Source: Ferruginibacter sp. (GTDB taxonomy: Bacteria; Bacteroidota; Bacteroidia; Chitinophagales; Chitinophagaceae). From it: DNA of 64,000 bases. A program made the position numbers and the translations under genes. The stretch lies in assembly GCA_019638525.1 (NCBI GenBank), contig JAHBTO010000002.1:62001-126000 (forward strand). Direction: 5' to 3'. The stretch's first letter is position 1; every line of letters starts with the position of its first letter. Below the pieces are notes generated by a model, which did not search any database, was not told the origin of the DNA, and saw nothing but the letters and a program-made list of their open reading frames with translations. Of this stretch, positions 1 to 8,705 are shown in pieces.

Positions 1-101
1 TAATGATTGCATGTATTACAAATGTATTCAAAGCCAATAAATTCGAAGACACAAAAATTAATTACCAAGACTGGAGGTTAAGGTATGAATTTAAGACCTA
101 G
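1..101 (+). CDS. Possible 3' end of a gene cut by the window edge
   Basis: An open frame enters from the left edge (frame of position 3) and stops at TAG 99-101. It encodes about 33 residues with a mixed, protein-like composition (charged and aromatic residues near the end). No domain can be recognised in so short a piece. It could equally be a chance open frame; the only support is the composition and the close spacing (46 nt) to the toxin-like gene that follows. Confidence 0.3.
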   Translation, partial: MIACITNVFKANKFEDTKINYQDWRLRYEFKT

Positions 102-147
102 CCATTCAACCTTTACATTAGTAAACTTAATTTCGTAATTTTGGAAT

Positions 148-615
148 ATGAAGGTATATGCAGACACATCAACAATTGGAGGTTGTTTTGATGTTGAATT
201 TAAAGAATGGTCTTTAGCTTTATTTGAAGAATAAAAGCAAGGCATAAAGACATTGATGCTTTCTGATTTGACTATACAAGAACTGGAATTTGCAAGAGAA
301 GAAGTTAGAAATAAAATCAACGAATTGGCAATTGAAAACAAAATTTCAATAGGCGTAAATGACGAAGTAATCAAACTTGCAGAAAATTATATCACCGAGG
401 GTGCATTAACAAATAAAAGTTATAATGATGCACTTCATATTGCACTTGCAACGTTATACAATGCTGACGTTTTAGCAAGTTGGAACTTCAAACACATAGT
501 AAACATTAATAGAATTAGGGTGTACAACTCTGTAAATCTAAAACTTGGTTACAGAATGATAGAAATCAGGACACCAAGAGAAATTATAAACACTTCAAAT
601 GATGAAACAGAATAA
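148..615 (+). pseudogene. PIN-domain toxin gene interrupted by an in-frame TAA
   Basis: Starting at ATG 148 the frame reads a PIN-domain ribonuclease: an N-terminal beta strand with the first acidic residue (KVYADTS, Asp6), then an in-frame TAA at 232-234, after which the same frame continues without a break to the stop at 613-615. The downstream part carries the rest of the PIN signature: SDLTIQELE (second acidic residue), NDALHIALA, and ADVLASWNFKH near the C-terminus. PIN toxins cleave RNA with a cluster of acidic residues and Mg2+. Restart at TTG 253 or ATG 256 would give a 120-residue product lacking the first catalytic Asp, so an active nuclease is not expected. One substitution (for example CAA or AAA to TAA) explains everything. 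A sequencing error or a very recent mutation are the alternatives to a true pseudogene. The next gene overlaps its end, as in toxin-antitoxin operons. Confidence 0.75.
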
Positions 616-763
616 AAATTTTGACGCAGTAAAAATGATGAGGGAAATCAGGGAAAAGTTGAGTGAAAAATATTGGAAACATCCAGATATTTTGAAAAAA
701 GAAATGCAGGCAATTAGGGAAAAATACAATTTGAAAATTGCTGGATTGACAACAAGAAAATAA
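599..763 (+). CDS. Small antitoxin-like protein paired with the PIN gene
   Basis: A 54-residue frame opens at ATG 599 (or ATG 602), overlapping the last 17 nt of the PIN frame. The product is highly charged and helical, with the pattern FDAVKMMREIREKLSE near the N-terminus and a basic tail. In Bacteroidota and cyanobacteria, small proteins with a V-x-M-M-R-x-I-R-D/E-K helix are usual partners of PIN toxins, so I read it as the antitoxin. The overlap suggests translational coupling. With the toxin gene interrupted, this gene may be a remnant of an addiction module. No other function is suggested by the sequence. Confidence 0.6.
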   Translation: MMKQNKNFDAVKMMREIREKLSEKYWKHPDILKKEMQAIREKYNLKIAGLTTRK

Positions 764-958
764 CACTACTCCAACAAAAGTGCTTGCAAAGGTATGGCTT
801 AACAATATAATATCAGCTATGTACTACTATCAGCAAGGGTTTTTGAATTGCAAGTTCAGTATCCAACTTTAGCTTATAATTTCAGCCGTATAATATCCTG
901 TCTAATGGCAGCACAGTAACAAGTCATGCTTTTACAAATATTCAAACATAATACATAA

Positions 959-3262
959 TTATTGTTTCCTGATTTTTATTACCACGGCTTTTGAAACCGG
1001 GGTATTACTTTTTTCTGCTACGCTGCTGATGGGTACCAACACATTTGCTTCGGGGAAATAGGTGGCGGTACAACCAACAGGTATGGCATAAGGCACCACT
1101 ATAAATTTATGTGCAATCCGTTGCCTGCCGTCTTCTTCATTTACAAGGTCAACAATATCGTTTTTCTGTAATTGCCTTTTGTTCATATCGGTCTGGTTCA
1201 TTAATACCACACGGCGTTCATTATAAATTCCCCGGTACCGGTCATCAAGTCCGTAAATGGTTGTATTAAACTGATCGTGGCTGCGTATGGTCATCATCAG
1301 CAATTCATCTGCTGCCAATTCAGTTGCTGTGAAATTTGCAATATTAAAATGTGCTTTTTTTGTTACGGTATCAAAACTTCCATCACGGTTGCAGTTGGGC
1401 AAATAAAAACCACCCGGTATCCTCACTCTTTCATTATACTTTTCAAAACCCGGTATCGTTTTCTCAATATCATCTCTAATTCGATCGTAATGCAACAAGT
1501 ATTTATCCCAATCTATTTTGCTTTTATCGCCTAATGTTGCTTTGGCAAGATGGCATACAATAGCTGGTTCGCTTAATAAATTATCCGATACCGGTTTTAA
1601 TAAGCCCTTCGATTGCTGCACTACACCCATCGAATTTTCGCAGGAAACAAACTGTGCTTCGCCGTTCAATATGTCTTTATCGCTGCGGCCAAGGCAGGGT
1701 AGTATTATGGCTTCATTTCCATGAACCAAATGGCTGCGGTTTAATTTTGTACTTACTTGAACCGTTAATTTGCATTTACGTAATGCATTGGCTGTAAACT
1801 CCGTATCGGGTGTTGCTGATAAAAAATTTCCACCCATGGCAAAAAACACTTTCACTTTTTCTTCATACATGGCTTTTATGCTTTCCACTACATCGTAGCC
1901 GTGTTTTTGTGGTGGCGCAAAACCAAAATTCTGTTGTATTGATTGTAAAAGTTTTTGAGAAGGCTTTTCAAAAATACCTACTGTACGGTCGCCCTGTACA
2001 TTGCTATGGCCACGTACCGGGCAGGTGCCTGCACCCGGCTTACAAATGCTTCCTTTTAATAATAACAGGTTTACAATTTCTTTGATGGTATCTACCGCAT
2101 TTTTATGCTGGGTAAGCCCCATAGCCCAACAGGCAATAATTTTTGTTTTGTTTTTTATTATATCTGCAGCCTGCTTTATATCTACCATATCAATACCACA
2201 AGCGTTTGCCAGTTGCTGTATATCTAATTGCCGCAGGTGGTTACAAAACTCGTCAAAACCTTCTGAATTATTTTTAATAAACGTTTGGTCAAATACTTTG
2301 CCTTTATTTTTTTCTTCTTCCTGCAGCAATAAAATTTCAATGGCCTGCAACAAAGCCATATCGCCATTAATTTTTACCGGTAAAAACAAATCGGTTAATG
2401 TACTGTTGATACCAAGAATGCCTTTTATTTTTTGAGGATTGTTGAAACCCATTAAACCGGTTTCGGGTAGTGGATTTATAGAAATGATAATGGCGCCGTT
2501 GGCTTTAGCTTTTTGTAAAGCTGTTAACATACGTGGATGATTGGTACCGGGATTTTGTCCTAAGATGATTATCACTTCTGCTTCATAAAAGTCTTCCAAC
2601 TTTACGGAGCCTTTACCTATGCCGAGCGATTCGCCTAAAGCCACTCCGCTACTTTCGTGGCACATATTGCTACAATCGGGCAGGTTGTTGGTACCAAATT
2701 CACGTACAAAAAGCTGGTACAGGAATGCAGCTTCATTGCTTGTTCGTCCGGATGTGTAAAAAACAGCTTCATCGGGCGATGATAAACTATTTAATGCTTT
2801 TGCAATTTTTGTAAAAGCAGCCATCCAACTGATGGGTTGGTAATGTGTTGCGCCTTGCGGCAAATACATTGGATGGGCGATGCGGCCTTTTTTGCCAATT
2901 TCATAATCGTTTAATAATGCAAGCTCTTTTACGGGGTTAGCTGCAAAGAATGGTGCACCAATTGCTTTTGCGGTGGCTTCGTCTGCTACGGCTTTTGCGC
3001 CGTTTTCGCAATACTCTGCAATAGGGCTGCGTTCGTCATCGGGATCGGGCCAGGCACAACTTGGGCAATCGAACCCATCTTTTTTATTCAATTTATTCAA
3101 TGCCTTTAAACCACGTAAAATTCCTGCTTCACTAAATACATGTTTAAAACTTTGCATTACGGCAGGTATGCCTGCGGCCACTTTCATTGGCGGGCCAAGT
3201 TTTAACCCCGTGAATATTTCGGGGTTTTCGGCTGCCGGTATTTCTTTTTTCTCTTCTTTCAT
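959..3262 (-). CDS. FdhF/YdeP-family molybdopterin oxidoreductase
   Basis: A 767-residue cytoplasmic protein of the formate-dehydrogenase-alpha-like (YdeP) family, which binds bis-molybdopterin guanine dinucleotide. Visible features are an N-terminal Cys pair CPSC (Cys66, Cys69), with a further Cys85; the molybdopterin domain with a conserved Cys201 in NMCHESSG at the place where formate dehydrogenases carry the Mo-ligating residue; VIIILGQNPGTNHPR in the dinucleotide-binding region; and a C-terminal molydopterin-binding domain containing MMTIRSHDQFNTT. There is no Tat signal. The length is normal for the family. It is the last gene of a four-gene operon with mobA and fdhD, which supply cofactor and sulfuration, and its start overlaps the stop of the preceding gene by 4 nt (ATGA). 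Family members have been linked to acid resistance in E. coli, but the physiological substrate is not known; formate is only one possibility. Confidence 0.9.
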   Translation of the reverse strand: MKEEKKEIPAAENPEIFTGLKLGPPMKVAAGIPAVMQSFKHVFSEAGILRGLKALNKLNKKDGFDCPSCAWPDPDDERSPIAEYCENGAKAVADEATAKAIGAPFFAANPVKELALLNDYEIGKKGRIAHPMYLPQGATHYQPISWMAAFTKIAKALNSLSSPDEAVFYTSGRTSNEAAFLYQLFVREFGTNNLPDCSNMCHESSGVALGESLGIGKGSVKLEDFYEAEVIIILGQNPGTNHPRMLTALQKAKANGAIIISINPLPETGLMGFNNPQKIKGILGINSTLTDLFLPVKINGDMALLQAIEILLLQEEEKNKGKVFDQTFIKNNSEGFDEFCNHLRQLDIQQLANACGIDMVDIKQAADIIKNKTKIIACWAMGLTQHKNAVDTIKEIVNLLLLKGSICKPGAGTCPVRGHSNVQGDRTVGIFEKPSQKLLQSIQQNFGFAPPQKHGYDVVESIKAMYEEKVKVFFAMGGNFLSATPDTEFTANALRKCKLTVQVSTKLNRSHLVHGNEAIILPCLGRSDKDILNGEAQFVSCENSMGVVQQSKGLLKPVSDNLLSEPAIVCHLAKATLGDKSKIDWDKYLLHYDRIRDDIEKTIPGFEKYNERVRIPGGFYLPNCNRDGSFDTVTKKAHFNIANFTATELAADELLMMTIRSHDQFNTTIYGLDDRYRGIYNERRVVLMNQTDMNKRQLQKNDIVDLVNEEDGRQRIAHKFIVVPYAIPVGCTATYFPEANVLVPISSVAEKSNTPVSKAVVIKIRKQ

Positions 3263-3633
3263 GCTACAGGCTTTTTATTTGGATTTTCATAATTATCGCT
3301 TTGGTCTTCGGCGGTTTCATCAAGGCAAACAAAATCCTTTTCCAGTAAAAGATACAATTTTTCTTTTTCATTTACCTGCATCCATGCATCCATTCCTACC
3401 ATATCATTTTGATGCCAATTGGCTGCAAAAGATTTTGGAACCATCATGGTAAGAATATTGTTTTCAAATGCAATTGTTAATGCAGTTGCATTGTCATCAG
3501 ATTTTATGGCATAGATGAATGTTTGTCCCGGTAAAACAGTTGCCTCTTGCAGGTAGCTTTCAGTTGCAAGTTTGTTTACTTCTGTTTTTGTAAGCCTTAT
3601 CCGTACTGAATTTGCTTTGATGCGTAATTTCAA
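3259..3633 (-). CDS. Conserved protein of the molybdoenzyme operon (DUF7009-like)
   Basis: A 124-residue soluble protein with no signal peptide or membrane segment. It starts with a strand-rich stretch (MKLRIKANSVRIRLTK) and ends in an acidic, low-complexity tail that overlaps the start of the oxidoreductase gene by 4 nt. I recognise it as the small protein that often accompanies FdhF/YdeP oxidoreductases in Bacteroidota, tentatively the DUF7009 family. Its position between fdhD and the enzyme suggests a subunit or maturation factor, but nothing in the sequence proves this. Confidence 0.8.
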   Translation of the reverse strand: MKLRIKANSVRIRLTKTEVNKLATESYLQEATVLPGQTFIYAIKSDDNATALTIAFENNILTMMVPKSFAANWHQNDMVGMDAWMQVNEKEKLYLLLEKDFVCLDETAEDQSDNYENPNKKPVA

Positions 3634-3696
3634 TCCTGTTATTTTTAACTGTTAATCAACTCAAAAATATAATGCTAACAATCCACTTTCTTAACA

Positions 3697-4527
3697 TTAT
3701 ACAATTACTCTTTGTTTACCTGAATATATATTAAAACGGTTCCCTCTTAAAAAACCAATTAATGTAATATCATTTTCCTGTGCCAATTCAACTGCAAGAC
3801 TTGATGGGGCGCCTATGGCAACAATCATTTTTATACCTGCCATTGCCGCTTTTTGCAATAATTCAAACCCGGCCCTGCCACTTAAAAACAAAATGCAGTT
3901 GTTCAAAGGGAGTTTATCTGCTAAAAAAAAATGACCTATCGCTTTATCCAATGCATTGTGCCTGCCTACATCTTCTTTCAGCAATAAAATATCGCCATTA
4001 TTATTAAATAATGCTGCTGCATGTATGCCACCGGTATCTTCAAAAACGCTTTGTTGTTTTTTTACCTTTGATGGTAAGTTGTAAATTAAATCGGTAGTAA
4101 TGCTAAAATTATTTTTAATGGTTGCATATGCCGAAACCATTTGAATGGCTTCAATGCTAGCTTTACCGCATATTCCACAACTTGATGTACTGTAAAAATT
4201 ACGTACCGCATTGGCAATTTGTGGCTTAATGTCTTCTTTAAGAATTACCAGTAAACTATTATCATCTGCTGATGACTGTTTAATGGATTCTATATCAGCT
4301 TTATTTTTTATAACTCCCTCGGTAAATAAAAAACCGGCAGCCAGGTCTTCATCATTACCCGGTGTACGCATAGTAATGGCTATGTTTTTTTGCATGCGCC
4401 CGGTAGCTGTACTGTATTCAAGTTTAATTTCAAGAGGTTCTTCTTTTGCCAGCAAATCATTTTCGTTTGTACAACTGTTGCCATTAATTTTTTGTATGTG
4501 TATATGTGCTACCTGTAAATTTTTCAT
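3697..4527 (-). CDS. fdhD: Formate dehydrogenase accessory sulfurtransferase FdhD
   Basis: A 276-residue FdhD. The protein transfers sulfur from a cysteine desulfurase to the bis-MGD cofactor, which activates formate-dehydrogenase-type enzymes. The family landmarks are all present: RTPGNDEDLAAGFLFTEG (residues about 54-71), the sulfur-carrying CGIC pair (Cys117 and Cys120) and EDVGRHNALDK in the C-terminal half. The length is normal. It lies 32 nt downstream of mobA and 63 nt upstream of the small conserved gene, all on the minus strand. The target is very probably the oxidoreductase two genes further on. Confidence 0.95.
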   Translation of the reverse strand: MKNLQVAHIHIQKINGNSCTNENDLLAKEEPLEIKLEYSTATGRMQKNIAITMRTPGNDEDLAAGFLFTEGVIKNKADIESIKQSSADDNSLLVILKEDIKPQIANAVRNFYSTSSCGICGKASIEAIQMVSAYATIKNNFSITTDLIYNLPSKVKKQQSVFEDTGGIHAAALFNNNGDILLLKEDVGRHNALDKAIGHFFLADKLPLNNCILFLSGRAGFELLQKAAMAGIKMIVAIGAPSSLAVELAQENDITLIGFLRGNRFNIYSGKQRVIV

Positions 4528-4558
4528 TACTTAAATTTACAAAAAGATACTCAAAGCA

Positions 4559-5176
4559 TTATCCGTTTATATCTTTGTATGCTTTAGTATATTCCCGGTA
4601 AGTATCAATACTGATGATACTTTTCTTATTTTCCGGGAAGAATTTTTCGGCATTTACCTTTTGTAAAAATATCCTCAGCGAATATTGCTTTGCTTCGTAT
4701 TTCTCCATCAGTGTATCGGCGCAACTATAAGGATACCAGGCCAGCAAAGGCTCATACATATTTTTTTTTGCATTACAAAATGCAACAGGTTTATCTGTAT
4801 TACATACGTTACTAAAACTTTCCAGGTCGGTTTTTTTAAGGTAAGGGTAATCGCAGCCGATAAAGAGTATGTTTTTTTTCGAAAATTTAGTGAAAGCGCT
4901 CAGCAGGGCTGCCATGGGGCCTATTCGTTCGTAGCGGGGCATATCAACAAGGTATGGATAATTGGGTTTTAATTTAGCTACCTGTTGTTTATTACAAGAG
5001 ATAAAAACTTCTTTGCAAAAAGGTTTCATCATATCATATAAACGGTATTGCTGTGGCTTAGTATAATACTGTATCATCCCTTTTTCCATTCCCATACGGC
5101 TACTGGTACCACCACAAACAACCAGCCCATATGTGTCTTCTAAAATTGGTTTGTTTTCAAGAATATCAAATATCAT
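4559..5176 (-). CDS. mobA: Molybdenum cofactor guanylyltransferase MobA
   Basis: A 205-residue nucleotidyltransferase that attaches GMP to molybdopterin to make the guanine dinucleotide cofactor. The N-terminal nucleotide loop reads CGGTSSRMGMEKGM (from residue 21); the usual form is LAGGxSxRMGxxK, so Cys replaces Ala/Gly at the start of the loop. A Mg2+-binding aspartate is seen in LFIGCDYPYL. The first 16 residues precede the usual start of the fold. It is the first gene of the mobA-fdhD-small protein-oxidoreductase operon, with a matching promoter at 5196-5226. General MobA used for other enzymes cannot be excluded, but the context argues for dedicated service. Confidence 0.88.
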   Translation of the reverse strand: MIFDILENKPILEDTYGLVVCGGTSSRMGMEKGMIQYYTKPQQYRLYDMMKPFCKEVFISCNKQQVAKLKPNYPYLVDMPRYERIGPMAALLSAFTKFSKKNILFIGCDYPYLKKTDLESFSNVCNTDKPVAFCNAKKNMYEPLLAWYPYSCADTLMEKYEAKQYSLRIFLQKVNAEKFFPENKKSIISIDTYREYTKAYKDING

Positions 5177-5195
5177 CTTTATTAAATTAACAATA

Positions 5196-5226
5196 TAAAG
5201 TTACAAGCTAATAGTTGCAATACAAA
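5196..5226 (-). promoter_or_regulatory. Bacteroidota-type promoter of the mobA operon
   Basis: On the minus strand a -33 TTTG (plus 5223-5226) is followed after exactly 19 nt by TAACTTTA (plus 5196-5203), close to the -7 consensus TAnnTTTG. It lies about 20 nt before the mobA start codon, so the leader would be very short. The spacing match supports it; there is no experimental evidence. Confidence 0.55.
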
Positions 5227-5308
5227 TTGTTACCGTTGCTGTAATAGTTGTTTACTTTATAAAATAGTTTCGCTAAATTTAAAACCAGCATTTTAAAAAA
5301 CAACAATT

Positions 5309-7486
5309 ATGAAAAAAATTTTTTTAAGCACAATGTTTATGTGCTTTTATTTTTTTTCGGTAACCGCACAAACCGGGAAAAAAGTTTTAACAACAGCCGA
5401 TTATGAACATGCCACAAAATTTTTAAGTTTTAATACCAACAAATTAATTGATGGAGGTAATGTATTTGCCAATTGGCTTGATGATGGAAAATTTTGGTAC
5501 CAGGCAGATGTTGCAGGTAAAAAAGAATATGTATTGGTAAATCCTGTTAATGGTGAAAAAAAGAATTCAACCGATTTAAATTCTCTTGTGCCTGGCGCCA
5601 AACCATCAATGGGTATGAGAGGCCGCAGGGGTGGAGGTGCACCCGAATTGGTATCGCCCGATGGCACCAAAGCAGCATTTATTAAAGACTGGAACCTATG
5701 GGTAAAAGACCTGGATACTAAAAAAGAAACACAATTAACTTTTGATGGCGTAAAAGATTATGGATATGCCACCGATAATGCCGGCTGGACACATAGCGAC
5801 CGGCCTATCTTGTTATGGTCGCCCGACTCTAAAAAGATTGCAACCTTTCAGCAAGATCAGCGCCACGTAAAAGATATGTACCTGGTTACAACAAATGTTG
5901 GTTCGCCCACATTACAATCCTGGAAATACCCTTTACCCGGCGATAAGGAAATAATAAAAATAGAAAGGGTAATAATTGATGTAGATAATCCAAAAGTGAT
6001 ACGGTTAAAAATTCCGGCAGATGAACACCGGGGAACTTTAAGTGATGATATCTCATCAAGCGGATCGTATGATGATAATGTATGGAGTGCTGACGGAACA
6101 CAATTGGCTTTCATTTCCACATCAAGAGACCATAAAATTGAAAAAGTTCGTATAGCCGATGCTGTTACAGGCAATGTAAAAGAAGTATTTGAAGAAAAAG
6201 TAGCCACACAATACGAAAGCGGACAGGGCGCAATTAATTTTCAATATTTAAAAAACAGCAACGAAATAATCTGGTACAGCGAGCGAGACGATTGGGGGCA
6301 TCTGTACTTGTATAATGCAACCACCGGTCAATTAAAAAACCAGGTTACCAAAGGAAATTTTGCAGTAACCCGTTTATTAAAGGTGGATGAAAAAAACAGG
6401 GTGATGTATTTTATGGCTAATGGCAGGGAAGCAGGCAGGGATCCTTATTTTAGCCATTTTTACCGAGTTGATTTTGATGGTAAAAACTTGCAACTGCTTA
6501 CACCCGAAAATGCAAATCATACCATTTCAATATCGCCCGATGGGAAGTATTTTATTGATAATTATTCTACCCCCGATGTGCCGCCAGTTACAGTATTGAG
6601 AGATATGAAAGGCAAACTTATCAGTACGCTTGAGAAAACTGATATCAGCAGGTTAACGGCTACCGGCTGGAAGCCACCAACACCAATAACCGTTAAATCA
6701 CGAGATGGCAGATGGGACTTATATGGATTAATGTTTACACCTACCAGCCTTGATAAAACAAAAAAATACCCTATTGTAAATTATATATATCCCGGCCCGC
6801 AGGGCGGAGGCGTAGGCAGCCGTTCTTTTTCTGCAGCCCGTAGCGATCACCAGGCTCTTGCCGAACTTGGCTTTATTGTAGTGGTTATAGATGGCACCTG
6901 CAACCCCGGCCGTTCAAAATCTTATCATGATGTATGTTATGGCAATATGGCCGATAACACTTTACAGGACCAAATATCCGGTATAAAACAACTTGCAGCA
7001 AAATATCCATACATGGATTTAGACAGGGTAGGTATTTGGGGACATTCAGGCGGTGGGTTTGCTACGGCTGCTGCCATGTTTCGTTATCCTGATTTTTATA
7101 AAGTGGGTATTTCAGAATCGGGCAACCATGATAACAGGAATTATGAAGACGATTGGGGCGAGCGATATATCGGTTTACTTACAAAAGATGCAACTGGAAA
7201 AAGTAATTATGAAGACCAGGCCAATGAAAATTTTGCTGCAGGCTTAAAAGGTAAGTTGTTGCTTGCTCATGGTGGTTTAGATGATAATGTACCGCCTTAC
7301 AATACTTACTTAGTTGTACAGGCGCTTGAAAAAGCCAATAAAGATTTTGACCTTATAATTTTCCCCAATGCCCGGCATGGCTATGGCGCCGATAGTTATT
7401 ATATGATGCGTAAACGCTGGGATTATTTTGTTACTAATTTATTAGGAGCCGAACATCCAAAAGAATTTAAAATACAACCAAACTAA
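5309..7486 (+). CDS. Dipeptidyl peptidase IV (S9 family)
   Basis: A 725-residue secreted or periplasmic prolyl peptidase. Residues 1-20 form a signal peptide ending FSVTAQ. Residues about 90-450 are the eight-bladed DPP IV beta-propeller; the C-terminal alpha/beta-hydrolase domain carries Ser580 in GHSGGG, Asp658 in GGLDDNVP and His690 in ARHGYG as the catalytic triad. The motif around the serine is GHSGGG instead of the more common GWSYGG, a variant also found in intact family members. It removes X-Pro or X-Ala dipeptides from peptides. It is a single-gene unit: it diverges from mobA and ends in a clear terminator at 7506-7540. Length and order of motifs are complete. Confidence 0.93.
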   Translation: MKKIFLSTMFMCFYFFSVTAQTGKKVLTTADYEHATKFLSFNTNKLIDGGNVFANWLDDGKFWYQADVAGKKEYVLVNPVNGEKKNSTDLNSLVPGAKPSMGMRGRRGGGAPELVSPDGTKAAFIKDWNLWVKDLDTKKETQLTFDGVKDYGYATDNAGWTHSDRPILLWSPDSKKIATFQQDQRHVKDMYLVTTNVGSPTLQSWKYPLPGDKEIIKIERVIIDVDNPKVIRLKIPADEHRGTLSDDISSSGSYDDNVWSADGTQLAFISTSRDHKIEKVRIADAVTGNVKEVFEEKVATQYESGQGAINFQYLKNSNEIIWYSERDDWGHLYLYNATTGQLKNQVTKGNFAVTRLLKVDEKNRVMYFMANGREAGRDPYFSHFYRVDFDGKNLQLLTPENANHTISISPDGKYFIDNYSTPDVPPVTVLRDMKGKLISTLEKTDISRLTATGWKPPTPITVKSRDGRWDLYGLMFTPTSLDKTKKYPIVNYIYPGPQGGGVGSRSFSAARSDHQALAELGFIVVVIDGTCNPGRSKSYHDVCYGNMADNTLQDQISGIKQLAAKYPYMDLDRVGIWGHSGGGFATAAAMFRYPDFYKVGISESGNHDNRNYEDDWGERYIGLLTKDATGKSNYEDQANENFAAGLKGKLLLAHGGLDDNVPPYNTYLVVQALEKANKDFDLIIFPNARHGYGADSYYMMRKRWDYFVTNLLGAEHPKEFKIQPN

Positions 7487-7505
7487 AATCATTATCTAAT
7501 TTATT

Positions 7506-7540
7506 AAATGCTGTACTGGTAAAATGGTACAGCATTTTTT
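7506..7540 (+). terminator. Rho-independent terminator of the DPP IV gene
   Basis: An 11-bp perfect stem (7506-7516 with 7527-7537, arms AAATGCTGTAC and its complement) around a 10-nt loop, followed by a T run. It sits 20 nt after the stop codon and just before the convergent hydrolase gene. Confidence 0.85.
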
Positions 7541-8537
7541 ATTGAACCGGTTTCAACTTTAAAACCTCTTCTAAAAATTTTTTTGTTTCTCTTTCTACAC
7601 CGGCCAGGTCGTTCGATTTTAGGTGAGAGCCTAAAACATGGTTGCCGGTATTGGGCATGGCAATAGCCCTGCGTAAAGCGGTATCTGTTCCTAACTGGGT
7701 AAACATTTTTTTTAATGCACTTACTTTCACTACATCATCCTGGTGTTGTTCGTCTTTATAATAATATAAAAGCAATACCGGTTGTTTTACTTTGGCAAAT
7801 GTTTCTTTGTTCATGGTTGTTTCTAACAGTTCTTCCAGCGCTGCTACGGCTTCTAACCGGTACACATTGCTCCAGTATTGTTTATAAGCAGGCCTTGTAT
7901 CTTCTGCAATATTATATTTACCGCCTTTCACCAGCCTTGCAATTTGTACACCCCAGTGATCGTTCATCATCCATGCATTGGGGTCGTTGATGGCAATATT
8001 GGGCGAATAAAGTATGAGCGCCGCAACATCGTTAGGATAGGTAGCTGCCAGTTGCAAAGCCAATGTGCCACCGGTGCTGGTACCCATCAATATCACTTTA
8101 TTGCCTAACTGCTTACCAATTGCCAACGCCTGTTTGGCGCTCTCCCAATAATTATCAGGCGTAAGATTAACCATGTTTTCAACCGTATCAAGCCCATGCT
8201 CGGCTAATCTTGATAAATACAAATTACAGCCAAAAGTTTTTGCCACTTCACGATGCGTTGGGTTTCCTTCTTCTTGCGAAGCAGTAAAACCATGCAGGTA
8301 AACAATAGCATATTCTGTTTTTGTTTTGTTGCTGTCATTTGCCCACACCACTCTTGCCTGGTTATCGGGCCTTAACTTATGCTGTGCTTCGTTGTTGGCA
8401 ATATATTGGTCAAGCCCGTTTAAGGCAGGTACTACAGGCATAGCTTTATCGTACTTGGGTGTGGCAGGGCGTGGGCCAAATAAAAATACAATGATTAAAA
8501 CTCCAATAATATACAGCAATATTTTTAACCAACGCAT
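7539..8537 (-). CDS. Membrane-anchored alpha/beta hydrolase
   Basis: A 332-residue protein with a hydrophobic N-terminal segment (residues about 3-21) that is either an uncleaved signal anchor or a signal peptide. The alpha/beta-hydrolase fold follows: an oxyanion-region HG at 82-83 (YLHGFTAS), the nucleophile Ser154 in GTSTGG, and a C-terminal His in NTGNHVLGS. The acid is probably in the YYYKDEQHQDD region. It resembles carboxylesterase/lipase-like hydrolases; the substrate is unknown. It is transcribed alone, convergent with the DPP IV gene. Confidence 0.85.
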   Translation of the reverse strand: MRWLKILLYIIGVLIIVFLFGPRPATPKYDKAMPVVPALNGLDQYIANNEAQHKLRPDNQARVVWANDSNKTKTEYAIVYLHGFTASQEEGNPTHREVAKTFGCNLYLSRLAEHGLDTVENMVNLTPDNYWESAKQALAIGKQLGNKVILMGTSTGGTLALQLAATYPNDVAALILYSPNIAINDPNAWMMNDHWGVQIARLVKGGKYNIAEDTRPAYKQYWSNVYRLEAVAALEELLETTMNKETFAKVKQPVLLLYYYKDEQHQDDVVKVSALKKMFTQLGTDTALRRAIAMPNTGNHVLGSHLKSNDLAGVERETKKFLEEVLKLKPVQ

Positions 8538-8705
8538 AATTTTAATTTAATGATGTAAATATTATTTTGGCTGCATGAAAATAGGCATAGCATTTTAATT
8601 ATACAAGATAACTTTCAGATTTAAATCGTTAACTGCAATACTTTGATGTTTTTACCTCAAACTAAAATGCTTGTTAGTTTTATTGAAACGATTAAACCGC
8701 ACAAT

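Noticed and set aside
148-234. Recoding (stop-codon readthrough) in the PIN and lipoprotein genes
   Set aside because: Both stops are TAA followed by AA or AAA, but there is no hairpin or known readthrough context, and both genes are of the type that is lost easily; a mutation or sequencing error is simpler.
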